Assembly: GCA_027083665.1 (NCBI GenBank)
Contig: JALWNV010000338.1
Span: forward strand, 1-9,225
Direction of reading: 5' to 3'
Length of the DNA: 9,225 bases
Source: Helicobacteraceae bacterium
GTDB taxonomy: Bacteria; Campylobacterota; Campylobacteria; Campylobacterales; Sulfurimonadaceae
The notes under the pieces: generated by a model
What the model saw: only the letters and a program-made list of their open reading frames with translations
Told to the model about the DNA's origin: nothing
Databases searched by the model: none
Position numbers and translations under genes: made by a program
Part shown: one piece after another, positions 1 through 6,552 of the stretch
Layout of the letters: each line of letters begins with the position of its first letter
Position numbering within the stretch: the stretch's first letter is position 1

Positions 1-13
1 GAAATAAAATAGG

Positions 14-1147
14 CTACGACAGCCGATGCTTGTAGTCTTCGTATCCGAAGGTCCTGACGATATCGAGCCTGCCGTCTTTTCGCAAGATAGCCAGTGAGGG
101 CAGCTGCACGCCGTTGAAGGTCGTGTTCTTGACGAAAGTGTAGTGGATCTGGTCCTCGAAAACGATTTTGTCCCCGACTGCGAGAGGCCGGTCGAAACTG
201 TAGTCGCCCATGATGTCGCCGGCGAGACAGGTATTCCCTCCCAGCCGATAAGTATAGGACTTTTCTCCCGCCGCGCCCGCGCCGCGCACCTCGGCACGGT
301 AAGGCATCGCCAGTGTGTCGGGCATGTGTGCCTCGGCGGAGGTATCGAGGATGGCGATCTTCATCCCGTTGTCGACGATATCGAGTACCGTCGCCACGAG
401 CGGTCCCGTCTGCCATCCCACCGCTTCGCCGGGCTCGAGATAAACGTCGATACCGTTATGCCGCCGCCGGAAATCCCGGATCACCTCGATAAGGCGGTCG
501 ACATCGTAATCCTCGCGGGTGATATGATGGCCGCCGCCGAAATTGATGTACTTCATCGTATCGATATACTCGCCGAATTTCGCCTCGAATGCCTCAAGCA
601 CCCCTTCGAGCGCATCGACGTTCTGCTCGCAAAGTGCGTGAAAATTCAGCCCGTCGAGTTTCGGAACGATCGACGCGTCGAAATCGGCCGCAGTCGTCCC
701 CAGACGGCTGTAGAGGCCGCATGGATTGTAGAGGTCGACAGGAGAAGACGAAAACTCCGGATTGACGCGAAGGGAGACATCAAGCGCGGGATTGATTCGC
801 TTGACGCGCTCGTAAAAACGGTGAAACTGCGAAGGCGCGTTGAAAACGATATGGTCTGAAATCGCCGCGATCTCGTCGATCTCGTCATCCCGGAATGCCG
901 GGGAGTAGGTATGGACTTCCCTGCCCATCTCCTCGCGCGCCAACCTCGCTTCGTGGAGTCCGCTGGCGGTACATCCTTGCAAATAGCGCCCGACAAGCCC
1001 GAACGTCGACCACATCGCGAATCCCTTGAGTGCGAGAATAACTTTCGCCCCGCTCTCTCGCTGAACACGGTCGAGCAGCTGCAAATTCGCTTCGAGTTTC
1101 GCCTCCTCGCAGATATAGACAGGCGTCTGTACGTCATCATACTTCAT
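14..1147 (-). CDS. nspC: Carboxynorspermidine/carboxyspermidine decarboxylase
   Basis: PLP-dependent decarboxylase of 377 residues, full length for NspC, which removes the carboxyl group from carboxynorspermidine or carboxyspermidine in the last step of the cytoplasmic alternative polyamine pathway. It has the fold-type III (alanine-racemase-like) barrel. K41 in ILALKGF is the expected PLP Schiff-base lysine, HALCEQ lies at 170-175, the glycine-rich phosphate-binding GGGHH at 204-208, and EPGE at 238-241. LGGNTCLAGD at 302-311 supplies the active-site Cys (C307) and Asp from the C-terminal beta domain. These motif spellings separate it from diaminopimelate and ornithine decarboxylases. The ATG is preceded by AAGGTGA at a 6-nt distance. 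It is divergent from the bax-like gene, and its pathway partner is the dehydrogenase at 2102-3286 on the same strand. In Campylobacter this pathway is known to make spermidine from putrescine, so the product here may be spermidine rather than norspermidine; the sequence alone cannot decide. Confidence 0.95.
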   Translation of the reverse strand: MKYDDVQTPVYICEEAKLEANLQLLDRVQRESGAKVILALKGFAMWSTFGLVGRYLQGCTASGLHEARLAREEMGREVHTYSPAFRDDEIDEIAAISDHIVFNAPSQFHRFYERVKRINPALDVSLRVNPEFSSSPVDLYNPCGLYSRLGTTAADFDASIVPKLDGLNFHALCEQNVDALEGVLEAFEAKFGEYIDTMKYINFGGGHHITREDYDVDRLIEVIRDFRRRHNGIDVYLEPGEAVGWQTGPLVATVLDIVDNGMKIAILDTSAEAHMPDTLAMPYRAEVRGAGAAGEKSYTYRLGGNTCLAGDIMGDYSFDRPLAVGDKIVFEDQIHYTFVKNTTFNGVQLPSLAILRKDGRLDIVRTFGYEDYKHRLS

Positions 1148-1152
1148 CAGCT

Positions 1153-1160
1153 ATCACCTT
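1153..1160 (-). promoter_or_regulatory. Ribosome binding site of nspC
   Basis: On the minus strand AAGGTGAT lies 5 nt before the ATG of nspC and fixes that start. The core AGGTGAT occurs again 17 bp away at 1170-1176, where on the plus strand it directly abuts the ATG of the divergent bax-like gene. Confidence 0.75.
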
Positions 1161-1161
1161 T

Positions 1162-1171
1162 TTGATATAAT
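1162..1171 (+). promoter_or_regulatory. Extended -10 promoter of the bax-like gene
   Basis: TTGATATAAT contains a perfect TATAAT at 1166-1171 preceded by TG plus one base, i.e. an extended -10. The position expected for a -35 (1143-1148, TTCATC) is a poor match, as is usual for Campylobacterota sigma-70 promoters. The hexamer ends only 5 nt before the ATG at 1177, so transcription should start at or beside the start codon. The identical 10-mer lies ahead of the plus-strand gene at 7349. Confidence 0.6.
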
Positions 1172-1176
1172 CACCT

Positions 1177-2160
1177 ATGCAAAAAATCGTTTTGGGCATC
1201 GTGCTCTTTTTATGGATAGTCACACTCTATGCGCTGTTTGACATTATAACGCCGAAAGCCCCGGAAAAAGAACCCGCGCTTCGCGCTCTGCCGCAAGCGG
1301 GCCCGTCCGCCCCGCCCGAACCTGCCGCCGAACCGCTCTCGATCAAGGAAAAAAAACGCCGTTTTATCGCGAAACTCCTTCCGGCGGTCAAAAAAGTCAA
1401 AAAGACGCTCGACCGGGAGTACGAAAAGGCGCTCTCGCTGTCGAAAAAGGCGCATCTTGACACCAAAGAGCGGCGATGGCTGCAGGAAAAACTCGATGCA
1501 TACAACGTCAAAGGCACGCCCTGCCTGCTGCGGCGGATGCACACCCATCCCGTCAGTCTCGTCATCGCACAGGCGGCACTGGAAACGGGGTGGGGAAAAT
1601 CCCGCTTTTTCAAAGAGGCCAATAATGTCTTCGGCATCTGGTCGTATCACAAAAACGAACCGCGTATCCCCGCCTCGAAAACACGCGGAGACAAAACGAT
1701 CTACGTCAGAAAATTTGCCTCGCTTGAAGAGGCGATCTTCGAATATTACAAAATGATCGCCGGCGGGTACGCCTACGCCGATTTTCGCAAGGCCCGCATG
1801 AAAACAGACAATCCTTTCAAGCTTCTGCGCCATCTCCGTCACTACTCGGAACTGCGTGACGAATACGTCGCACGGCTTTATTACGTCATCCGGGCCAACA
1901 AGCTCTACTCCTACGACGATCCGTCATATCCTCCCGTCGCCCTTGCGCGGATCCTGCCGCAATACGTCGCACAAAAACGCAAGGCGGCCGCAGCCGGAAA
2001 AGCGCGCGAGACTGAAATCGCACTTAACGAGATACGTATCCCCGAGCCGCCTTCGGCAAACGCCGCCGACTGCGAGGAGAATACGACCGGCGCAGACTCT
2101 CTTACGCTTCAAGCTCCCGAATCTTCCACGGCAGCCCCTGAACGTTCAGCTCTTCCATAA
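1177..2160 (+). CDS. Bax/FlgJ-like glucosaminidase, inner-membrane anchored
   Basis: Protein of 327 residues, probably an N-acetylglucosaminidase that cuts peptidoglycan in the periplasm. Residues 4-22 form a hydrophobic signal anchor, followed by a Pro/Ala/Glu-rich linker (26-55) and a Lys-rich helical stretch (56-105). The glucosaminidase domain spans about 108-245: PVSLVIAQAALETGWGKS at 125-142 carries the expected catalytic Glu (E136), then NNVFGIW at 149-155 and the downstream tyrosine-rich helices of this family. The layout resembles E. coli Bax more than FlgJ, since there is no rod-cap domain, and no LysM repeat is visible. The last ~60 residues are low-complexity; their final 19 codons are antisense to the dehydrogenase gene. 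There is no Shine-Dalgarno: the bases before ATG read TCACCT, and a -10 element sits 5 nt upstream, so a leaderless mRNA is likely. No better in-frame start precedes the anchor. Substrate and partner are not known from the sequence. Confidence 0.85.
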   Translation: MQKIVLGIVLFLWIVTLYALFDIITPKAPEKEPALRALPQAGPSAPPEPAAEPLSIKEKKRRFIAKLLPAVKKVKKTLDREYEKALSLSKKAHLDTKERRWLQEKLDAYNVKGTPCLLRRMHTHPVSLVIAQAALETGWGKSRFFKEANNVFGIWSYHKNEPRIPASKTRGDKTIYVRKFASLEEAIFEYYKMIAGGYAYADFRKARMKTDNPFKLLRHLRHYSELRDEYVARLYYVIRANKLYSYDDPSYPPVALARILPQYVAQKRKAAAAGKARETEIALNEIRIPEPPSANAADCEENTTGADSLTLQAPESSTAAPERSALP

Positions 2161-3286
2161 ACGGGTCCGGATCGAACTGTTCCATGTTCCACACCCCCGG
2201 CCGGTACCACTTCTTCTCGAGCATCAATTTCGCCCCGATCATCGCCGGTACCCCCGTCGTGTAGGAAACCGCCTGCGATTTGACCTCGGCATAGCACTTC
2301 TCGTGGTCACTGACCTGATAAAGATAGATTTTCCGTTTTTTCCCATCTTTGATCCCCTCGGCGACGATACCGATATTGGTTTTGCCCTTCGTGCGCGGTC
2401 CCAGCGACGCCGGATCGGGCAGCAGGGTTTTGAGAAACTCGATCGGCACGATCTTGCACCCCTGGTGCTCGACGGGCTCTATCCCCAGCATCCCGACGTT
2501 TTCGAGCGCTTTCATATGCATCAGGTAGCTCTCGCCGAACGTCATGAAAAAACGGATCCGTTTTAGCCCCTTGATATGTTTGACGAGCGACTCCATCTCC
2601 TCATGATAAAGCAGATAGCTCTCTTTCGGACCGATTTCGGGGTAGTCCCATGTCATATGGATCTGCATGGGTTCGGTCTCTTTCCACTCACCTGCTTCCC
2701 AGTAGCGCCCTTTCGCGCTCACTTCGCGCAGGTTGATCTCCGGGTTGAAATTTGTCGCGAACGGATATCCGTGATCCCCGGCGTTGCAGTCGAGGATATC
2801 GATCGTGTGAATCTCGTCGAAGTAATGCTTTTGCGCATAGGCGCAGAAAACGTTTGTTACCCCCGGATCGAATCCGCTGCCGAGCAGCCCCATAATGCCC
2901 GCTTCTTTAAAGGTGTCGTCACGTGCCCACTGCTCCTTGTACTCGAACTTCGCCTCGTCTGGATGTTCATAATTGGCCGTATCGAGGTAATCGACTCCCG
3001 CCTTGACGCAGGCATCCATGATGGAGAGGTCCTGATACGGCAACGCCACGTTGATAACGATATCCGCGCCGACTTTCTCGATCAATGCCGCCGTCTCGTC
3101 CGTATTGTCGGCATCGACCTGCTCGATCTCCACCGCCCCGTCCGGTAGTTCCTCCGCAATCGTCCTGCAGCTCTGAAGCCGCCGGCTCGCCAGCACCACC
3201 TTCGTAAACGTATCACTGTTCATCACGCATTTGTGTGTCACGACGCGGCCGACGCCGCCTGCACCGATAATCAAAACCGTAGCCAT
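2102..3286 (-). CDS. Carboxynorspermidine/carboxyspermidine dehydrogenase (saccharopine dehydrogenase-like)
   Basis: NAD(P)-dependent enzyme of 394 residues. Family members condense aspartate semialdehyde with a diamine and reduce the imine to carboxynorspermidine or carboxyspermidine, the substrate of NspC. The N-terminus MATVLIIGAGGVGRVV shows the Rossmann GxGGVG at 8-13, and VINVALPYQD, DYLDTANYE and GSGFDPGVTN are typical of the saccharopine dehydrogenase superfamily. The reading frame stays open 70 codons further upstream, but AGGAGGA lies 5 nt before the ATG at 3286 and the Rossmann strand starts there, so this is the start. The upstream extension would run into the autotransporter gene. 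The RBS fits into the 13-bp gap behind the autotransporter stop, so the gene is probably the last of that operon. Its 3' end overlaps the convergent bax-like gene by 59 bp. Lysine degradation by saccharopine dehydrogenase is less likely because nspC is so close. Confidence 0.93.
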   Translation of the reverse strand: MATVLIIGAGGVGRVVTHKCVMNSDTFTKVVLASRRLQSCRTIAEELPDGAVEIEQVDADNTDETAALIEKVGADIVINVALPYQDLSIMDACVKAGVDYLDTANYEHPDEAKFEYKEQWARDDTFKEAGIMGLLGSGFDPGVTNVFCAYAQKHYFDEIHTIDILDCNAGDHGYPFATNFNPEINLREVSAKGRYWEAGEWKETEPMQIHMTWDYPEIGPKESYLLYHEEMESLVKHIKGLKRIRFFMTFGESYLMHMKALENVGMLGIEPVEHQGCKIVPIEFLKTLLPDPASLGPRTKGKTNIGIVAEGIKDGKKRKIYLYQVSDHEKCYAEVKSQAVSYTTGVPAMIGAKLMLEKKWYRPGVWNMEQFDPDPFMEELNVQGLPWKIRELEA

Positions 3287-3291
3287 AAAAG

Positions 3292-3298
3292 TCCTCCT
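3292..3298 (-). promoter_or_regulatory. Strong ribosome binding site deciding the dehydrogenase start
   Basis: AGGAGGA on the minus strand, 5 nt upstream of the ATG at 3286 and immediately after the stop codon of the upstream autotransporter gene. It is the best Shine-Dalgarno in the window and rules out the longer reading of the dehydrogenase. Confidence 0.85.
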
Positions 3299-3299
3299 G

Positions 3300-5570
3300 T
3301 CAAAATGATTTCCCGAGGGATAGATATAGCGCGTGATAGCCGCCGCGCGCCATCCCCCAGGCGAAATAAAACGGCCCCAGCGGGGTTTCAGCCGCCAGAT
3401 AAGCACTGCCCGCATACAGGATATCTTCTTTAAGCGAAGGATTGTCCGAATAGTGAGCATACCATGCGTCTCCCGTCTCGGCGCTGAGCCCGGCATACAG
3501 CGGAAACGACAGACTGCCGAAAAAACCTTTTTTCGTGATCCGGTAGCGGTAGATCAGCGCCCCGAAGAGCATTTCGTCTCCCGTGACGGCGTTCGTCGGC
3601 AGCCCCGAAAGGTTAAAAAGCCCGCCGAGCGTGAAAAAAGCGTTGAAATCCTGCCCCGCATCGAAATTCTTGGTATCGAACGATTTTCCGCCTTTGAGAT
3701 GCATCAGCAACGTATGGTGGCCCCGGCTGAGCGCTCCCGTGACGTCTCCGTATGCCTGCGTATAGTCGGTATCGCCGTTTCGAATCGTATGTGCACGAAG
3801 CAGCCTGCCCGAAAACACGAAGCCCTCGGAGGGGAAAAAAGGGTTGTCGAACGTGTCGGATTCGACATCAGCATAGTATTGCACCAGCGACTGCCGTTTG
3901 GACAAATGTTCATAAACGGTTTTGTTTCCGTCTACGATAAATCTGTCCATCGACGGTTCGACCTGCTTGACGACCGTTCCGCCTTCGATCTTGAACACAT
4001 TGCCGAAATTTCTTCCCAGCGAAAGAGCGCCTCCCGTCTCCCGTGCCTGCAGCGATACCGACTCGTCCAGCGGTGCAGATGTGTCGTGACCGGTAAGGAT
4101 CGTCGGCGTAACATACAGCTTTTTATTCCGGTAAAAGAGCCGAGGGCGGACAAAATAACGCTGCAGGGCATCGAGCGGTTGATAGAGTTCCGTAAAGACC
4201 AGCTTTTCGATTCCGATCGTCAGGCGATTGCGCCATTCGCCGCCGTAACTGTTGATCCCGAACATCAGATATTCCATTTTGACCGAATAGTCGCTGTGGC
4301 CGTTAAAATCGTCTTCGAATCCGAACGCGAATTTCAGACGGCCGTTGACATCCTTCGACGGCGTCGCGGCAACCGTCATGACCATCGAACCGTTCTCGTC
4401 ACCGTAACGGCAGTCCACCTCGTCAAAAATCATCATGTCGTAGATATTCTGCAGCTCTTTTTGCACCTGTGCGAACCGGGGACGGTCCCCCGGCTCGATA
4501 TGCAGACGGCTTCGGATGGCGGCATCGTTGAGCCAGGTCGGATTGTCGATACGGACTTCGTCGATTACCGGACACTCGTCCACTCTCCGGGCTCCGTCCA
4601 GTTCCGCGCGGTATCGGCGATAGGCTTCCGGCCGCATCGACAGGCTGCCCAGCGGCCCTGTGAGGCTCTCCTTTGCCGCGATTTCACCGCGCCGGATGAT
4701 CGTCGGAAACGCTTCGGAATCCAGCGGAGAAAACTCCTTGAGGTCGGGGGTGATCAGAATTTCATTACGCTGAAGGGTCGCAAGATTTTTTTCCACATTG
4801 CGCCGCGTCATGATATCGGTCATCTGGCCGATGACATCGAAAATGCTTTCGTAGCTCTTTTTCTTAAACGGCGTACTGATATCGACAACGACGATCACGT
4901 CCACGTCCATCTCACGCCGCATGACATCGAGAGGAAGATTGTCCGAGATGCCTCCGTCGACCAGCGTTCTTCCGTCGATGACGATCGGATCAAACACACC
5001 GGGAATGGCAAGAGACGCGTAGATGCTTTTGGCCAGAGAGCCTTGGGAAAGCACCGCCGTTTCGCCGTTGTCGAGATCGGTCGCGACCGCGCGAAACGGG
5101 ATGGGAAGGTGATCGAAATCGTTCCGGTCGGAGACCGGAAAAGTGAGGGATTTGAGAAACTGCAGCATATATTGGCGGCGGAACAGTCCCGATGCCATCG
5201 AAAAAGTGTTGGCGGCATCGATTCCCAGATGCATGTTTCCCGGAAAGTCGCGCTGCAGCGCCTTACGCCGGAACGGGATATTCCTTCGGTCGTAATCGGT
5301 CGAAACGAAGCGGTTCCAGTCGGTATCGGTCAGAAGCGACTCGATGCGGTTGACTGACAGCCCCGAAGCATAGAGCCCGCCGACGAAAGCACCCATACTC
5401 GTCCCGACGATGGCGTCGATGGGGATACGATGCTCTTCAAAGACACGGATAATCCCCAGGTGCGCCCCGCCTCTCGCTCCGCCGCCGCTGAGCACCAGCC
5501 CGATTTTCGGACGCTCGGCGGCGCAGAGCATCGCCATGCCCGCCAAAGCGATCAGCAGTAAAACTCGCAT
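3300..5570 (-). CDS. Patatin-like phospholipase with Omp85-type barrel (type Vd autotransporter, PlpD-like)
   Basis: Protein of 756 residues, close to the length of P. aeruginosa PlpD and Fusobacterium FplA. Domains in order: Sec signal peptide about 1-18 (MRVLLLIALAGMAMLCAA); patatin domain about 20-320; POTRA-like domain about 335-405 (ECPVIDEVRIDNPTW onward); and a beta-barrel of the bacterial surface antigen/BamA type from about 410 to the end, closing with aromatic LSLGKSF as outer-membrane proteins do. The patatin site is complete: oxyanion loop GGGARGG at 29-35, nucleophile Ser58 in GTSMG, and Asp205 in DGG. It should therefore be an active lipid acyl hydrolase (phospholipase A-like) passing to or through the outer membrane. 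The start has GGAG 4 nt upstream, inside the end of dgkA, with 1 bp between the genes. Known type Vd proteins release or display the patatin domain; which applies here cannot be read from the sequence. C16 is not a lipobox Cys, since the preceding residues are A-M-L. Confidence 0.93.
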   Translation of the reverse strand: MRVLLLIALAGMAMLCAAERPKIGLVLSGGGARGGAHLGIIRVFEEHRIPIDAIVGTSMGAFVGGLYASGLSVNRIESLLTDTDWNRFVSTDYDRRNIPFRRKALQRDFPGNMHLGIDAANTFSMASGLFRRQYMLQFLKSLTFPVSDRNDFDHLPIPFRAVATDLDNGETAVLSQGSLAKSIYASLAIPGVFDPIVIDGRTLVDGGISDNLPLDVMRREMDVDVIVVVDISTPFKKKSYESIFDVIGQMTDIMTRRNVEKNLATLQRNEILITPDLKEFSPLDSEAFPTIIRRGEIAAKESLTGPLGSLSMRPEAYRRYRAELDGARRVDECPVIDEVRIDNPTWLNDAAIRSRLHIEPGDRPRFAQVQKELQNIYDMMIFDEVDCRYGDENGSMVMTVAATPSKDVNGRLKFAFGFEDDFNGHSDYSVKMEYLMFGINSYGGEWRNRLTIGIEKLVFTELYQPLDALQRYFVRPRLFYRNKKLYVTPTILTGHDTSAPLDESVSLQARETGGALSLGRNFGNVFKIEGGTVVKQVEPSMDRFIVDGNKTVYEHLSKRQSLVQYYADVESDTFDNPFFPSEGFVFSGRLLRAHTIRNGDTDYTQAYGDVTGALSRGHHTLLMHLKGGKSFDTKNFDAGQDFNAFFTLGGLFNLSGLPTNAVTGDEMLFGALIYRYRITKKGFFGSLSFPLYAGLSAETGDAWYAHYSDNPSLKEDILYAGSAYLAAETPLGPFYFAWGMARGGYHALYLSLGKSF

Positions 5571-5571
5571 G

Positions 5572-5943
5572 TTACTCCGCGATTCCGAATGCCAGGCATA
5601 ACGTAGCGATCCAGATGCTTCCGGCCGTCACCAGCGAGACGAAGACCAGCGCCGCACCGGCGTCCTTGGCCCGCTTGGCCAGTTCGTGGTACTCCGAGGT
5701 CACCAGATCCACAACCCGCTCGACGGCACTGTTGGTCAATTCCGCCAGCAGCGGGATAAACAGAGCGATGTTGAGCACCGCGCTGTAGACGAAGGCGATC
5801 GGAAGCGACCACGCAACGACGGAAAGCACGACGAACAGCAGGACCTGAAGCTTGAAAGAGCTTTCGTGTTTCGTCACTTCGGCAAGGCCGGCGAGCGCAT
5901 ATTGCGTATTTTTGAACAGGGTATATTTCGGTTTATTGAGCAC
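5572..5943 (-). CDS. dgkA: Diacylglycerol kinase DgkA
   Basis: Small integral inner-membrane kinase of 123 residues (E. coli DgkA has 122) that phosphorylates diacylglycerol with ATP to phosphatidic acid and so recycles diacylglycerol. An N-terminal amphipathic part (about 1-30) is followed by three hydrophobic segments near 32-48, 50-67 and 96-120. The family signature is intact: E68, N71 and E75 in ELTNSAVE, and K93-D94 in KRAKDAG, correspond to the E. coli catalytic and ATP-binding residues E69, N72, E76, K94 and D95; E27 matches E28. The start is GTG, not ATG, supported by AAGGAG 4 nt upstream. The gene overlaps the 3' end of the acyltransferase by 11 bp and ends 1 bp before the autotransporter, which implies one transcript and probably translational coupling. 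Confidence 0.95.
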   Translation of the reverse strand: MLNKPKYTLFKNTQYALAGLAEVTKHESSFKLQVLLFVVLSVVAWSLPIAFVYSAVLNIALFIPLLAELTNSAVERVVDLVTSEYHELAKRAKDAGAALVFVSLVTAGSIWIATLCLAFGIAE

Positions 5944-6544
5944 GGTACTCCTTCAGTTTCATCACAGCATCGCGCACCGCCTCGGCACTGCTGTCCATCG
6001 GCATCGGCGCCCCGTAGACCACCGTGACGACCCGGCGCCAACCGGCACGTTCGGGCGTATATTTTCTCACCGTTCGGGACCAGCGGCTGCCGCACATGCC
6101 GTCAATGAAAAACGGAACGATAACGCCTGTGTCCGTTTCGGACGCTATTATCTCGAAACCGCGGTAAAATTTCTCTATTCGGCAGCGGTACGTAATCCCG
6201 CCCTCGGGGAAAATCACGACGGCGCCCCCCGCTTTCAGCGACCGTTGCGCCTCCGCCAGCGCCCCTTTGACCGCCCGCTGCGATACGGGGATGGCCTCTC
6301 CCAGTTTAAAAAGCCAATGCAGCGAACGCCACTCGTAAATCCGCTTCTCCATCATAAAACGCAGCCGACGCCGCAGCGGAAACTGCACCAGCAGCCAGTC
6401 GATCCAGCTGACATGGTTTCCCAGCAGCAGTACCGGTCCCTTCGCCGGAACGTTCGCTTTTCCGATTGCGACGACTTTGTATCGCAGTGCGAACAGCGTG
6501 CGCGCTAACGCCCATAAAAACGAAAGAATCAGCCGACGCATCAT
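5933..6544 (-). CDS. PlsC-family 1-acyl-glycerophosphate acyltransferase-like protein
   Basis: Acyltransferase of 203 residues from the start chosen, probably transferring a fatty acyl chain to a lysophospholipid at the cytoplasmic face of the inner membrane. An N-terminal hydrophobic/amphipathic helix (about 5-27) precedes block I, NHVSWID, with the HX4D catalytic pair H44 and D49. Block III is FPEGGIT at 112-118, and a hydrophobic IVPFFIDG follows. The first in-frame ATG is at 6583, but it would overlap the preceding gene by 31 bp and add 13 basic, poorly family-like residues. The tandem ATGs at 6544 and 6541 sit 8-11 bp after that gene's stop. None of the three has a convincing Shine-Dalgarno, so the start is uncertain and coupling to the upstream gene is likely. 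Neighbouring dgkA makes phosphatidic acid, the product expected of this class. It could instead acylate another glycerolipid. Confidence 0.88.
   Translation of the reverse strand: MMRRLILSFLWALARTLFALRYKVVAIGKANVPAKGPVLLLGNHVSWIDWLLVQFPLRRRLRFMMEKRIYEWRSLHWLFKLGEAIPVSQRAVKGALAEAQRSLKAGGAVVIFPEGGITYRCRIEKFYRGFEIIASETDTGVIVPFFIDGMCGSRWSRTVRKYTPERAGWRRVVTVVYGAPMPMDSSAEAVRDAVMKLKEYRAQ
5948..5953 (-). promoter_or_regulatory. Ribosome binding site supporting the GTG start of dgkA
   Basis: AAGGAG on the minus strand, 4 nt before the GTG at 5943 and lying inside the last codons of the acyltransferase gene. No ATG is available nearby in this frame, so the GTG is the likely start. Confidence 0.7.
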
Positions 6545-6552
6545 CCGTCGGG

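Noticed and set aside
1..13. A terminator or further gene downstream of nspC at the left edge.
   Set aside because: Thirteen AT-rich bases are too few to judge.
143..859. A 238-codon plus-strand open frame inside nspC.
   Set aside because: It is antisense to an unambiguous nspC with all its active-site motifs and shows no domain or plausible start.
1856..2566. A 236-codon plus-strand open frame spanning the end of the bax-like gene and the dehydrogenase.
   Set aside because: It is out of frame with one real gene and antisense to another, and its composition is that of a shadow.
3287..3496. N-terminal extension of the dehydrogenase by 70 residues.
   Set aside because: It would overlap the autotransporter gene by almost 200 bp. 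The Rossmann start and a perfect AGGAGGA both mark the ATG at 3286.
3333..5357. A 674-codon open frame on the plus strand, antisense to the autotransporter.
   Set aside because: The opposite strand carries a complete patatin/POTRA/barrel protein with catalytic motifs and signal peptide. The antisense product has a low-complexity Arg/His-rich composition and no recognisable domain; it is a codon-bias shadow.
5520..5525. Cys16 of the autotransporter as a lipobox cysteine.
   Set aside because: The residues before it (A-M-L) lack the small residue needed at -1, and an ordinary signal peptidase site after Ala18 fits better.
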